Source: Sordaria brevicollis (Eukaryota > Ascomycota > Sordariomycetes > Sordariales > Sordariaceae). From it: DNA of 64,000 nucleotides. The notes under the pieces are model-generated. The model was not told the origin of the DNA. It ran no database searches and saw only the letters and a list, made by a program, of their open reading frames with translations. A program made the position numbers and the translations under genes. Of this stretch, positions 10,248-22,257 are shown piece by piece (the first letter of the stretch is position 1; every line of letters begins with the position of its first letter). The stretch spans positions 1,054,001 to 1,118,000 of the forward strand of contig JAUTDP010000004.1 in NCBI GenBank assembly GCA_033439795.1, given 5' to 3'.

Positions 10248-11054
10248 GGCGATATGCTGTTGCTCTGGAAGTAGAGAAGGAGAGGCTTTGATACCGCATG
10301 GAAATGTTGATGGCAATGGGGGTTGAACGACATCCTGATCTGATTTATACTGGATGGATAACTAGTGTCTGTGGTCTAAGATCTTAGGGAGTGCAGAATT
10401 GGTATCCGATGGCCAGAGTTTCGTCGGAATCTGGTGTAGTTTTATATGATCCCATGTATTGTAATCAAGACATGCAGGAGCACTGGAGGGAAGTGCATCG
10501 ATGGTTGGCGGCAAATCACGTTGCCGTTGTCGATCTGTTTTATGTTGATGTAGTGCGGAGAGAACCTGAGCCGCACGGGATGTACTGAGACTCCGACCGC
10601 CGTTGTGTAAGTGCCGTGATCGAAGTTGTGAGTTGAGTGTTAACATGGTCCGGTAATATGGGTGGCCGGTTATTTGACGCCGGGTAGGCAGCACGAGCCG
10701 TTCCCGAGATCCCCCTTAGAAGAAACGTCTGAGACATATTACCTTTAATTTCTGTAGGCGTCAATAGCATGACAAGCACAGTGAAAAGAAAAGAGGATTT
10801 ACTATCAAGAAACTATGGACTGAAATGCACGCAGAGAACTCCCGAATGAACAATGTTGAACAGATAAGAGATGATATGCGTATGTAAGCCAGGACTCAGA
10901 GTGTATGCCTTCTTCATCATCAACAGGAAAGGGCAGTCCTGTTAACGGAGAAGCGCAACGGATAACCCTCAACGAACCGCAAAATCAAAAAGCGGTCAAG
11001 CGGTCGGTCGTACCGGTCAATGGCGTCCATCCGATGTGCCCGACGTTGACAAGC
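10248..11054. other. Intergenic region, nothing recognised
   Basis: 5' region of the secreted-protein gene and 3' region of MT2. Frames are short and unconvincing. No inverted repeats or RNA genes seen. Confidence 0.5.
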
Positions 11055-12489
11055 CTATTCTGGCTTGCGACCCCACGCAACACGCGCCATAAAGTAACCG
11101 TGAATCTTGGGATCGTTGAGATCCTTCTTGAAATGACGAGCAAAAGCCTTCGCTTCCTCTGGTGTCCAACCAAGGACAGAATGCCAGAGGTAGTTGATGT
11201 ATCCTGGAGTAAAATGTTAGAAACAACCGAATCAATGCTAATCATGAACAAAAACGGGATTGGGGTGGGGAAGGGAATTGAGCCCAGACGAACTTACCTT
11301 CAAGATCCGCCTCAACGGCAAGTTTCCACCAAAGACCAATCTCCGCTAACTTCTTATCAGGGTGCCAAACACCCACCGGGACTTGGATGTCCTTAAACTG
11401 GATATCAACGAACCCAGCTGCCTCCATACATTTACGCTGGAGATCCTCTTGGTATACCCTGAACGTCTTTCCCAGCCGTTTACCACCCTCGAAAAAGACT
11501 TTAGTCCATTGGTCCATAGCACCACCTTCCTTTACTGTGCCGTCGTCACAACCAAATTCAGACTGGGGAGCGTAACTCTCCACCCAAGCTCCGGGTTTCG
11601 CAACACGATAAGCGTTACGAAAGAGGGCATCCCAGTCATCGACAATACCCACCAACATCCGTAAATTGACAAAATCGAAGGTATTTTCAGGCCACGTCCA
11701 CTCGGAATTGCAATCCTCCAACTCAAATTTCACATTCGCAGGCACCCAAGTTGGCTGGATTGGGGATACATCAGTGCCTATAACCTCCGTGTTGGGAAAC
11801 TCGTCGGCAAAGTCCCTGGAAGAAGTCAGCACAATGACCCGAGTGGGAAGATAATAGAGAGGCTAAGTACAACACTGGAACACAAGTACAGTCAGATGGT
11901 AGAACTTACATCGCCCAGAGCCCAGAGCCTGTCGCAATATCGAGGACCTTATCCAGCTTCTTCCCGTCAAGAGGAGAGAAATAGAGTTTGCCATCCATTT
12001 GCAACATGATAGCGTGGTGCCTTCACCGGCGGTCAGCTATAACTGCTCTCAGAGGTAGGGCCCACTGGGCCAGAGGATTGTGCAGACGCTTACAATAGCT
12101 CCATCGCATCAACGTGACGTTTGTCATTCGGTTCCCATGCCTCAGCGGTACCCATTTCGGCATGGTACGTTCTCCCTTGGACTTCCCTATATTGGTAAAT
12201 GCTTGAGGATAGAGAAGCGGTGGAGGAGGTGAATGAGCCTATGGAGGAAGCCCCATCGTCGAAGTCATCTTCAGGCAGCTGCAGACATGGACAGCCTGTT
12301 AGCATATCAAGCCCACGTCAAAGTATTGAAAGGGCTTGATGTAGTTACCGGTTGCTCTGTCCAGTGGGTCGCAGGAAGAATACCAGCTGCGTCTTGTGCC
12401 TCAGTTGTCAGCGGCGCGGGGGCAGCTGCGGGTGCCGGCGAGGTTGCTTTGCCCTTGGGGCTTTGAGGGTCTTGCTGGCTGGAACTCAT
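11055..12489 (-). CDS. MT2: LaeA/UMTA-like SAM-dependent methyltransferase
   Basis: Five exons: 12349-12489, 12094-12278, 11910-12020, 11298-11815, 11055-11203; all introns are GT-AG and the total encodes 367 aa. Residues 1-47 are S/P/A-rich ending GILPATHW. Exon 2 holds [10 protein letters not shown] and GRTYH. Exon 3 starts His-His and ends with the SAM-binding motif I, here DIATGSG (about residues 136-142), whereas most paralogs have DVGTGTG or DIGTGTG. Exon 4 carries [42 protein letters not shown] and PGAWVES. The C-terminus is GRKPE. Known family members are nuclear or cytosolic Rossmann methyltransferases linked to regulation of secondary metabolism; the substrate here is unknown. Its intron pattern is the array standard. 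Confidence 0.9.
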
Positions 12490-15003
12490 AGTGGTGACTG
12501 CAAGAGGGGTAGCTGGATCCGTTTCTTCTTCCAATCGAGATATAGGATGCCACGGTTCAAACGGAAGGTTGTCTGGTGTCGTGAGATGAATTGGAATCTG
12601 GGACATGACCGTTCCAAGGGCAGGGCAGAAATTTAACCAATTCGTTGGAAGGGTACCGTACGAAATGGCAGGACGATACAGTATCTCCTACCGTCACGAT
12701 ACTGTGGAATGTGCATGCGAGACCATAAGCTCCTGGGGTTCCTTCCGTATGGGGTTCTAGGGCGATGCAATTGGTGAGACCGTGATGCTACCATGGAGGG
12801 CGGGATTGGTGATTTCCCGAGGGTCCGTGCCTGGCCAATTAAAAGGTGCCGAACGTCGTTTCGACGTGTTGCGGGGCCTCAATAGTTCCTCCTGGTCATA
12901 CATGTTCTATTTCTGCCCGAGTTCCGATGGCTTGTTAGTGCAGTTTCTTGCCGTCCAAGAATCGTGAAGGTCGGTCTCGGGTGTACTCATCGGTCCACTG
13001 AAGTAAAAGCGTGAAAGGTACCCGGTAAAAGTCTCTGCTTGTCGACAGAACACCAAGACAATCATCCCAGAGTGTTCCAAGTCAAGATGAACCCAGTCAC
13101 TGCCAAGACGATGGATGCACAAACACCTGTTAGTCAAGTTGGAGCCCACCAAAGCTGCTCTGCATTAACGTAAAAGGGTATCTTTTCCCCTGCAGCTGTC
13201 TGCAGTAGTCGTAGTTACATAAGTCTGCATCCCAGTTTGGTTTCCACCGCAGAGAGGACAATCCTCGGAAGCTAAGGTTGTAATCCGATAATGCTCACCG
13301 AATCCGAGCCCCGACACCCAGCCCGTTCGGAGACTTTCTGGCAACTGATAATGCGGGCAGCGGACTCGGCCGAACACATGATTTGAAGGTTGCTCAGACG
13401 GCGTCACGGCGCGTTATGGTCTGGAAACGAATGATAAGGAAATCGTTGTCGGATGAGACGTAATTCGGCGCGGAGTGTCAGAGCCGGGTGGAGATCGCAT
13501 GTGTCGTTTTGCTCTACATTCTCGTCAGCGCATCAATATCACAAACCAAGGAGCAAAAGAAGAATACCAGTAGTGGAAAGGCAGGGAGTTATTGGTCGTC
13601 GCCATTGTACCCATGACCAAGTAGGGAACGCGCCGTCTTTCTACCTGAGCTCCAGGCATTGGCCCGCTTGCCCCAGGCATCATGAGTTCAAACGTTGGTT
13701 GGTGAAAGAGAAAAGAATCGGATATACGGGCTGAAGCTAAACCATCCCACCTGGCATTTGGGTTCGTATCGCTTTCTCCGTCAGCCTAAGCTTTGGTTGC
13801 CACCCAGCCTGTTTGCAATTGCATACAGACTTCGAATGGTATGACGAGTTTTTGCACCTCTCCAATCGGTCTCGCCGTGCTCAACAAGTTGCTGCCCAGG
13901 CCCTATGAAGAACCGCCATGCAACGCGGACGGGCGTCACGGGCGCAGAGCGTGTCGATGATGACCTTCATGGCCGCCTCGTTCAAGGAGAGCAGTCAGCT
14001 GGCCGTAACTTGGACGAGAATGGTAGGGTAAGTGAGTAAGTTTGAACACTTACAGCGGCTCTGGCCCCTTTTTCAACTTTTGGATATCTGCCCGCCTGCG
14101 GGGTTGCCGCCGAACAGATGATGTTGCGGATTCGGTGTTTATTCAAGGTGACAGACCAATGCTCTAGATAGATCGGATTGAAGAATGTATCTGCCGTTGA
14201 TATGCTAGATCTCTGCTGACATGTGCTGACGGATTGTTGTCTTGTTTGCTTGTCGAGCTTCATTCTGAATCAGGATCTTCTCGGCCAGTGACACCCTTCG
14301 TAGGACGCTGAAGTGTGGGGCGGGAAGAGTTCGCGAGAATGTGGGAGGAAGAGCCAAGCAAAAAGTAAGACGTCACGTCGCCGGATGTCGTTCTGTGATA
14401 TGGTTGTAGAGCGGGAAGTGAGTTGGAATCTTTGGGGCGATTGACTTTCGAGGTTGGCGACTATTGACAAACCCCGCGACGGGAAATCCAGTGGGGATGA
14501 AACGAGGGTGATGGCACGTTAGATTATCCATGGTGATGAAAACTATCGTGCTCGTGAATAAGTGATTGATTTAACTTGACATATTTGATAGGAGAGTGGA
14601 ATGGATATCATGGGAGGTTGTGTCAAGGACGAAGAAAGAAGTGAAGGTTTGAGATTCAGACGTGCGCAGATGACACAGCTGCCCTGCTGCAGTGGCCCGG
14701 TGTCGTTGATGCAGGCGAGCCACAATCAGCCACAAGACCGTGCCCTTATCTGGGTCGGGTGCACTACCCAGGAATGGAAAGCCACAGCGGATATGGTCCA
14801 GTCTCCTGGTTGCTGCTGCGTACAAGTACCTACAGGTAGAAACAGTGTTGGGTGTTAAGGATCGCAACATCAACGCCCCGGATGAAGTTCTTGAGGGCAT
14901 GGAAAAGCATCAAGGTGATTTCGTCATCATTGTGATTCGTCCAAGCTCACGCACTATCGGCAAGATTGACCATGGCTACACGGGCGTTCAAGTGTCCCAT
15001 AAG
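12490..15003. other. Intergenic region, no gene recognised
   Basis: 2.5 kb between the MT2 start and the MT3 end. All frames are short, without family motifs. Apart from the MT2 promoter box I see no repeat element, tRNA or convincing exon. Confidence 0.5.
12651..12681 (-). promoter_or_regulatory. Conserved MT promoter box upstream of MT2
   Basis: GGGTACCGTACGA at 12651-12663 and ATACAG at 12676-12681, about 160 nt upstream of the MT2 ATG, matching the boxes of MT1 and MT4. A TTTAA stretch near 12632 may serve as the core promoter. Confidence 0.5.
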
Positions 15004-16537
15004 CTACTCTGGCTTTCTGCCCCAGGCACTGCGCGCTCTGAAATAGCCGTGGATCTTGGGATCATTCCACTCCTTCTTGAGTTGAACAGCATATGCCTTG
15101 GTTTCCTCGGGGTCCAGCCTACCAAGGTGTTGAAGATGTAGTTAAGGTATCCTGTTCCGGGAATGTTAGCATTATTCCAGCCGGTTAAACAATCGCTCGT
15201 GGAGTAATATAGTGCTCGCGCACGCAAGCAGCAAGCTTACCATCCAAGTCCGCCTCAAGGGTCATCTTCCACCAGAGACCTCTCTCAGCAGCCTCCTTGT
15301 CATCGCCCCAGCCGCCGACCGGAATGAAATAGTCCTTGTACTCAATATCCACAAAGCCGGCGGCTTCCATGCCCTTACGTTGCAAGTCGTTTTCGTAAAC
15401 CTCGAAAGTGCGGCCGAACCTTCTGCCACCTTCGTTGAACACCTTGGCCCATTGTGACATGGCACTGTCCTCTTTGACGGTTCCGTCGTCACACTCAAAG
15501 GTGGTGCAGCTGATGAAAGTTTCGATGTAGCCTGCATACATGTTGTGTGAGTAGCTAGATAGACAATGGAATAAAGGAAAGAGAGAAAGAGAGGCCAATC
15601 GATACGTACCACCTGGTTTGCAAGTACGGAAAGCCTGGCGATGCAACTTATACCAGTCTTCAACAACACCGAACATCATGCGGACATGGATGAAGTCAAA
15701 GGTGTTGTCAGGCCAGGTCCATTCCTGATTGCAATCATCGAGTTCAAATTTTAGATTGGGAGGCACCCAGGAAGGTTGAATTGGGGTGATGTCGGTCCCA
15801 ATGACTTCTGCATTGGGAAACTCGTCGGCGAAGTCCCTGGCGGAGGCATTAGATTCAATGCTAGTCACAGAACTTGGAGCCCATACGTGTGTCATGACTC
15901 TCAACCCTAGTCTCATTCTGCCCCTGGGACAAGATCCGGAGGTGCTTGAAGACCTGGCGAGTACGGAGGAAGTGTCGGATGTGACTTACATTGCCCAGAT
16001 GCCACTTCCTGTACCAATGTCGATAGCCTTCTGGACCTTCTTCTTGTCTAGTGGAGCCCGATACAACCTGTGCCCAATACAAACCGTGTAGTTGTGATGG
16101 CTATATATTATGGTCAGCTTGCCCATACATTGAGGTCTTCATTGGTCTGAGAGAAGCAATGTCCAGGATAGCGCTTACGCAATCTCCATAGCCTCAACGT
16201 GACGCTCGTCATTGGGCTCCCATGATTCAGCCGTGCCGATGTCGCGGTGATAGGTTCTTCCATGGATCTTACGATATTCGAAGATGGAGTCGCTGAGCGA
16301 TGCGGTGCTGGAAGCCACTGATCCGATGCTCGAGGCAGAATCATCATCGAATTCTTCTTCCGTTTCCGCGGATTGTTGTTGCCAATGAGACGCAGGGAGA
16401 ATGCCGATTTCAGTTTGCTCCTCGTTGCTAATCAATGCCGACTCCTGTGCAGGCCCAGCTACCGGCGACGACCCCTCGTTCCTCTTTGGACTTTGGGGGC
16501 TTTTGGGGCTTTTCGGGCTCTGTGGGTTGGAAGCCAT
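14988..16537 (-). CDS. MT3: LaeA/UMTA-like methyltransferase with 1-nt frameshift in last exon
   Basis: Exons: 16179-16537 (exons 1 and 2 fused, intron 1 absent), 15990-16100, 15610-15836, 15241-15531, then the last exon from 15151. Exon 4 is split by an extra intron (15532-15609) unique in the array; the two halves still sum to 518 nt. The N-terminus has [18 protein letters not shown], motif I DIGTGSG (about 147-153) and [14 protein letters not shown] are present. The last exon reads [15 protein letters not shown] and then shifts frame near 15107-15112: it is 148 nt to the ancestral stop (15004-15006) where the paralogs have 149. As read, translation continues to a TGA at 14988 and loses the conserved GRKPE end. 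It may be a recent pseudogene, a tolerated variant or an assembly error. Confidence 0.85.
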
Positions 16538-16898
16538 TCTGTAGATCTTGGCAAGCAAACCGATGAGGAGTGCCAAGTGGAAGTTGAGTGTTGAAGACAA
16601 AGGTGAGAAGGGAAACGACGACTGTGTTGCAAGCTCTTTCTTTTCTGTTGTAGGTTCTCAAGAGACAGACTTCGAAACCTTTTCCCCAGAATTTAAACGG
16701 TGAGGGGCTTATGGGTATCTTGGCACCATAGGAGACAAATGGCACGGCACAGTTTTCCTTGTCTTCATTCCACTGTTAAGAACGCAAAATGCTACGGTCT
16801 TTTCAGACCACGAGTGCTGGCAAGCCATGATCTCAGATTACTGGCTTCCAGGTTCCAGATGTCAAGGTAGCTTTGTAGGCTGGCCAGCAGGCCAATTA

Positions 16899-17217
16899 TT
16901 CCCGGACTCAAGCGCCTGTGCAGTCTTGGCAGAGGTGTGTGTGCGTGCACACACAACACTTCTTGATCAAGAACGAAGTTATCCGGACTTCATTCGCTTG
17001 TATCTCCTCGATTTGATGGGATATTCAAAAACTAATGATAGATTCGGAATCACCGCTTTCAAGCCTATTATAATACTTATTCATGTTAAATTCGCATGAA
17101 GTTTATTGATTCGCATCTTTCGTTTCGAAGGTCGAAATGCCAAAAAGTTGTCGAAAAAGTTGTGTGTGCGCGCGCACACATCCGCCAAGACACTGCACAG
17201 GCGTTTGAGTCCGGGAA
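16899..17217. mobile_element. MITE-like element, 319 bp, about 60-bp inverted repeats with Z-DNA-prone tract
   Basis: The ends read TTCCCGGACTCAA inward from both sides, flanked by TA on each side (16897-16898 and 17218-17219), compatible with a Tc1/mariner-type target. The arms extend about 60 bp with few mismatches and include CGCCTGTGCAGT and then alternating purine-pyrimidine runs (GTGTGTGTGCGTGCACACAC on the left, GTGTGTGCGCGCGCACACA on the right). The interior is AT-rich and non-coding. Confidence 0.78.
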
Positions 17218-19001
17218 TAACATTCGCCATAGGTCCACACTCCTGCACCATATCGCAGGATCCAGTCGTCGATAGCGCCTCACAACTATGCCCTTTTCAT
17301 CTCCCCTCGACTCCGACAACATGGGACGTCCGGAACATTGCAACCTTTGCCGCCACCGCTTACACCAGTGTGTATTGGGAGTTTGAGACCTACCTCATGA
17401 CCGCTGATGTCCCAATCCTTGAGGACCCCAGGATTGAAAAGGTTGTAACGAGGGCTCTAAATATTTGACCTGAAAGCGGAAACTTTATCGGGCGAGACTC
17501 CAAGTCGTATCCGGCAAGACTTTTGACGGCATTTATCTAATAAGATGTCGCACTCCTGCCAAGGTCCTTTCTGAATGGCCGTCGCGATCATGAGGCCCAC
17601 TCAAGTTGAACCAAAAACCACCTCGAGAATAGCAATATCACTTGCATTTTCAAATCCATCTGTAATTATTTGAGTGAAATAAAATTTGAAGCAAATGGGC
17701 TGACTTCAACATTCGATCAAGATGATCCTCAGAAAGATGGTGTATCTTAAACCTCAAACATTATGGGGTTGAAGCTATTAGGAGTTGACGACTTTGGGGT
17801 GTTGAAAGTCTTGCTGGAGACGATTTGGAGTTTTGCCCGATAAAGTTTCCCGCGTGCAACTGCCCGGTTGTTTCCCTTGGCGCCAGGTTTCCAATTTTCT
17901 CCACAATGCTTCCGATGTCCCAACGAAGGTAGAGGCAGGCAACGCCCAGTCGGGCCCGGTAACCGCTAGAGCCGCCAGTCCAAGATAGGCATGGGGTTAG
18001 TTGGAGCCAGAAAGACGCCATCCAGTCGGAACGCCGCCTCAGTGATACTTGCATCAACTACTGCGGAACTAGAGCTTCTTATCCCTGGAGGCTGCAGTGG
18101 CACCCCAACAAGGCAATGCCGCGGACCCGGAGCTGGGTGAGATGGCATGCGTCGTAAGGTTTCCATGCCAGCGAGCCATTGTTGAAGGATTTCCCACCGT
18201 GACATGGCCAATTGTTGGTTGGGTTGAGCATCCGGACGGAGACTTGCCGCCGCCTGTCGCACTGAAGTCGAACACTGGATATCTCCGCTCATAATCCGAA
18301 TCCCAGCAAAAGTTGTCATTTGGCGTTGGGACGAACGATATGTTGGTTGAATTGAATAAGGGTACCTAGTTACCCGTCAGGACTAGCCGGCCACCGGGGA
18401 GAGAGCAAACATAAGGTTGACCTGCGTCCTGCCGAAGTGCGTAGAGGTAAGAGGAGGTGATCTTTGGAGTTCCTGAGGATCCAGAATGTCGAGAACCATG
18501 GTCAGATTTCGCGCCCATGAAATGTCGGATGGCGAGTTGGGACCCCTCATCGACTTTGGATCGCGATCCCGCAGATCGAATATGATGCAAAATTCCAGAC
18601 TTGCAAAGCTCAGTGGCTCACAAAAGCCCTAGCCAGTGCCCAGGTTCTTGGGTTTCTAGAAGCAACCTCGATTCATATCGAGATCAGGAATAGGCCAAGT
18701 CCTTGTCCAAGACGCATGAAGCAAATCGACTCAAGATTGACCCTTGGTGTAAGATCGGTAGTTGTGTGTGAAGCCTGTGGGCAGCAGACCAGTATGCTCG
18801 GTAAACAGATCAAGTGAGAGGCCTGGCGTAGCTGTGCGACCCAAGACATGTGGGTAGGTATCAACGCCAGATACGATCTTCCTCAACCAAGCTTGAAGGA
18901 TGATGTTTGACAAGAAGTACAGTACACGATATAAAAATGCACCCGGTGCGCCATTGATGCGTAGGTAACCTTCCCTTATTCAGACCCCACAGCCTTTGGG
19001 G
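17218..19001. other. Intergenic region with block repeated upstream of other MT genes
   Basis: Contains the 17474-17850 inverted repeat, CCCAGTCGGGCCCGGTAACC near 17947 and GGCTGCAGTGGCACCCCAAC near 18090. Related blocks occur near 24570-24710 and 46143. A minus-strand frame at 18913-18731 (LRKIVSGVDTYPHVLGRT) reads like protein but has no partner exons; it may be a fragment. No gene is called. Confidence 0.4.
17474..17850. repeat. Imperfect inverted repeat pair, possible eroded MITE
   Basis: The left arm at about 17474-17527 (GGAAACTTTATCGGGC, then ACTCCAAGTCGT and GCAAGACTTT) is repeated in inverted orientation at about 17795-17850 with scattered C/T and A/G differences. The arms enclose about 270 bp of non-coding sequence. 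No clear target duplication was found. Confidence 0.5.
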
Positions 19002-20615
19002 TCATGACAGCAAGTCACTAATTTGTATTTTAGTTCGAGGCCTTTCGGCTGATTTCCGTTCTCCTGGTTCCGGCTTGCGACCGTACACCACACGCAAGAT
19101 GAAATACCCGTGGATGTCCGGGTTGTTCCACTCCTTTTTGGCCTGCGTAGCAAAGGCCTTAGTTTCCTCTGGAATCCAGCCGAGCACAACATGGAAGATG
19201 TAGTTGAGGTAGCCTGTCATACGGATTAGCATAACCTTGAAAAGAATGCTGGCCTCAACCGGAAACACTCACCCTCCAAGTCTTCCTCAATCGCCATTTT
19301 GTACCAAAGTCCCCTTTCATGCGCCTTTGGGTCTGGGTGCCAGACCCCCATAGGGCATTGGATGTCCTTAATCTGAATGTCAACAAATCCAGCAGCCTCC
19401 ATGCCCTTCCGTTGTAAGTCATCCTCGTATATACTAAATGGCCTCCCCAGTTTTCTCCCGCCCTCTTTGAAAACCTTTCCCCATTGATGTAGGGCACTCC
19501 CTGGCTTTATTGACCCGTTATCGCTTAGGAATTCCGCGTTAGTACCCATACTTTCGACCCAACCACCTGGCTTACAACACCGGTATGCGTTGCGGAAGAG
19601 TTTATTCCAGTCGTCAATAACACCCGACAACATGCGCATATGCGTAAAATCGAAGCTATTCGGCTCCCAGGTCCATTCCAGGTTACAGTCGTCGATTTCG
19701 AACTTTACGTTGGGAGGGACCCAGTCAGGCTGTATCGGAGAAACATCGGTGCCGATAATTTCTTCGGCATCAGGGAATTGGTCAGCAAAATCACTAAAGT
19801 CGTTAGTAAGCAGCGGTTAGCAAAGATTGGCTGTTGCGAAGTTGGGCGACGTGGTTAAAGCGACTGCGCAGCCTGTCACTGAGGCCTTTTGGGAACAGGC
19901 CCATTGCCCTCGATTCGATTGTTGTAGTTCCCGTCGCCATGATGCCTTCCAGTGGTGTTGGTCGTGATCCTTGGCTACACCAGAACTTTGGGACATCGAT
20001 GATGCAGGAACCGACCACGCAGCCGCTCGCTTTGACCCGCTCGAGGTTGATGTCCCGACATGCGCCAAAAGAAAACAAGACTTACATGGCCCACATGCCA
20101 TTGCCTGTCCCGACATCCAGAACTCTGCGGACCTTCTTCTTGTCCAGCGGTGAGAGGTAGAGTTTTCCATCCAACTGAACCATCATCGCGTGGTGACTCT
20201 CCGATGCATGAATAACGTCAGTACACAGCCCGGTTGTTAATCTCACGATGTGTCTTTGAAAGGGCTTATCGCTTACAAGATCTCCATGGCCTCGACGTGC
20301 TGTTTGTCGTTAGGCTCCCATGCTTCGGCATTGCCAACCTCACCGTGGTAAGTCCGTCCATAGTATGCTCGGTAGTCATAAACCGTTGGAGTCAAGGACG
20401 CAGTGCCTAGCCTGGCGGGCCGCGTTAATTCTTCGTCATTTGAATTATCGATACCCTCGTCTTCTAGCTGTTGGTAACGGGGGCTGATCAGCTGCGGCCT
20501 CACACAAATGAGCGGGGATTAGCCTTATACTTACCGCTTGCTTTTGCCAATGCGACGCAGGGAGGAACCCAGCAGCGGTTGCCTGCTCAACGGTGAACGG
20601 AGCTGATGAAGCCAT
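19002..20615 (-). CDS. MT4: LaeA/UMTA-like methyltransferase with extended C-terminus
   Basis: Exons: 20535-20615, 20277-20467, 20086-20196, 19273-19793, 19002-19213, giving 371 aa. The first exon is the shortest in the array (27 codons, AAGFLPASHW), and the start is the ATG in line with the paralogs. Exon 2 is the most diverged (SLTPTVYDYRAYYGRTYH). Motif I is DVGTGNG (about 118-124). Exon 4 is one codon longer ([18 protein letters not shown]) and otherwise keeps FEIDDCN-EWTW, FDFTHMRML and CKPGGWVES. After GRKPE the frame runs on for about 20 basic residues to a TGA at 19002-19004 instead of stopping. Introns are GT-AG; the last donor is GTGAGT. Confidence 0.88.
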
Positions 20616-21840
20616 CTCGAACTCGTCCCGGGATGAAAGATGTGGAATACGCGTCGGTTTTGGTAGCTCGGGGAAAAACCGAGGGGAACAGATGGTCCCA
20701 GTTAAACTCGCGATGCGGGGGGCGAGGATGGTGTCCTGGGGCAACTCTTTAAACCCAGCGAAATGGGAGCGGTATCGTACGGCAGGGGAGGATACAGCAC
20801 AACGCACAGTTTTTGGCGTTGTATTCACTGTGGGGGCTGCATTGCAGCACTGCTGGAACCGAGTTAGCGGAGTACACATACGTACCCTAGGTAGGTACCT
20901 GCACTCTCGAGGTGCACAATTGAGGTGGCAATTCTGCCTCAATGTGATCATCAACTACCTATTTTCCTGGCTTGGGATGGCCGAACCACAAAGGAAAGTC
21001 CACTTAGCACGAATCGTTGTTGCCGTTTCGTTTGTTCTTAATTGCAAGAAACTCAAAGATTACCTGTATGGCCCTGTGACTTGTATATATCAGAGCGATG
21101 AATGTGCGGTCCAGACAGACGGGACACCTAACATCGACTGTGATTGGTGACCGGGTCAAAGTTGAGACAAGCCCGGGAAATCTGGTTGGTTGATAGATCG
21201 AGTGTGGGGTGGATTTCACTGCCGGGGGTAAGAAAAGGTACATCCGGTCAGATCCCACGTGCCATAGCATCACGATATCAACCCGGTCCAATTGCAACAA
21301 AAGGTTCTAGATCGTAAGGAAAGAGACGAATGCAAAGGCGATGTTTGGCAACACATTCACCCTTTCACCATGTAGTGTACGTATAAGAGCGGCACCAGGG
21401 TGGCGGCCCCAAGTCTACTTGTCTTCCGGTAGGACGTGAAGTACATCTCCCAGATAAGAATCCAAATACCCAACCCCGAAACTCAGACAAGTGCCCAGAT
21501 GCCGGGATGAGGTTTATCTAGTACCTCTACAGGTAGACATAAATGTCAGCCTGCCGTCTTGAGGCGTCCATGGAAAACCTAACAATAATCCCGTAAAACA
21601 CAGTACATAATGACACCATTGTCGTACATCTAAACCGCAAGTTCCGTCGCAACCCCCACGTGTGTAGCCGAGACGAAATTGTGCGGGTCCTAGATTCCAT
21701 TGTTGTGAGCGACGAGCGCAGGGTAAGAGGTGACGTCCAGTCCTAAGGTTTCATCCAGCTCGCGCAATTTAACCTACGAGTACTGTAAAATACCTTATCC
21801 TGATTGCCATTTGGCATTGTACAGGAGTTGCATACTTCTA
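20616..21840. other. Intergenic region, no gene recognised
   Basis: 5' region of MT4 with its promoter box. A GTACCTAGGTAGGTACCT-like palindromic stretch lies near 20883-20900. Nothing else is recognised up to the MITE at 21841. Confidence 0.5.
20771..20797 (-). promoter_or_regulatory. Conserved MT promoter box upstream of MT4
   Basis: GGTATCGTACGG at 20771-20782 and ATACAG at 20792-20797, about 155 nt upstream of the MT4 ATG, parallel to the boxes of MT1 and MT2. CTTTAAAC at about 20747-20754 is the matching TATA-like stretch. Confidence 0.5.
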
Positions 21841-22257
21841 GGGCCCGTTTGGTTCAACCAGCATTTTGCATTTTACTACTTGTCCCCCATCGAGGAGGGT
21901 ACAAAGGCCAAAAAGCAGCTAGAGAGGTATTGCAGGCAGATGAGGGCGAGGTGGTGGCCGGGGAGTGCGTTGTTTTGACCGGGATTTAATTAGTCGTATT
22001 AGGGAAGCAGCAAAATATTAACTATCTTCACGCTTAGAAGGATGAAAATGGAAAATAGTAAAATGCGCCTACATAGGCCTACTAATTCCTATTTCGAGGC
22101 TTCCGGACAATTTGGCAACGCCTTACCTTAACGCGATACTTCTTCCTGCGAATGACCCCCAACTTCCTATATCGCCCCCCAAGGAAACAGCATCTTGCAT
22201 TTTGCTAGTTGGTTTTATATGGGAAAACGCGTTTTGCTGGTTGAACCAAACAGGCCC
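21841..22257. mobile_element. MITE-like element, 417 bp, GGGCCYGTTTGGTTCAACC ends
   Basis: Terminal inverted repeats of about 22 bp (GGGCCCGTTTGGTTCAACCA on the left, one mismatch on the right) are flanked by CTA on both sides (21838-21840 and 22258-22260). GCATTTTGCATTTTACTA near the left end is partly mirrored by a CATTTTGCTAGTTGG stretch near the right. No coding frame is present. Confidence 0.78.

Noticed and set aside
10362..10779. Possible small genes upstream of the secreted-protein gene
   Set aside because: Frames of 65-110 codons on both strands overlap one another with no motif, signal peptide or splice support.
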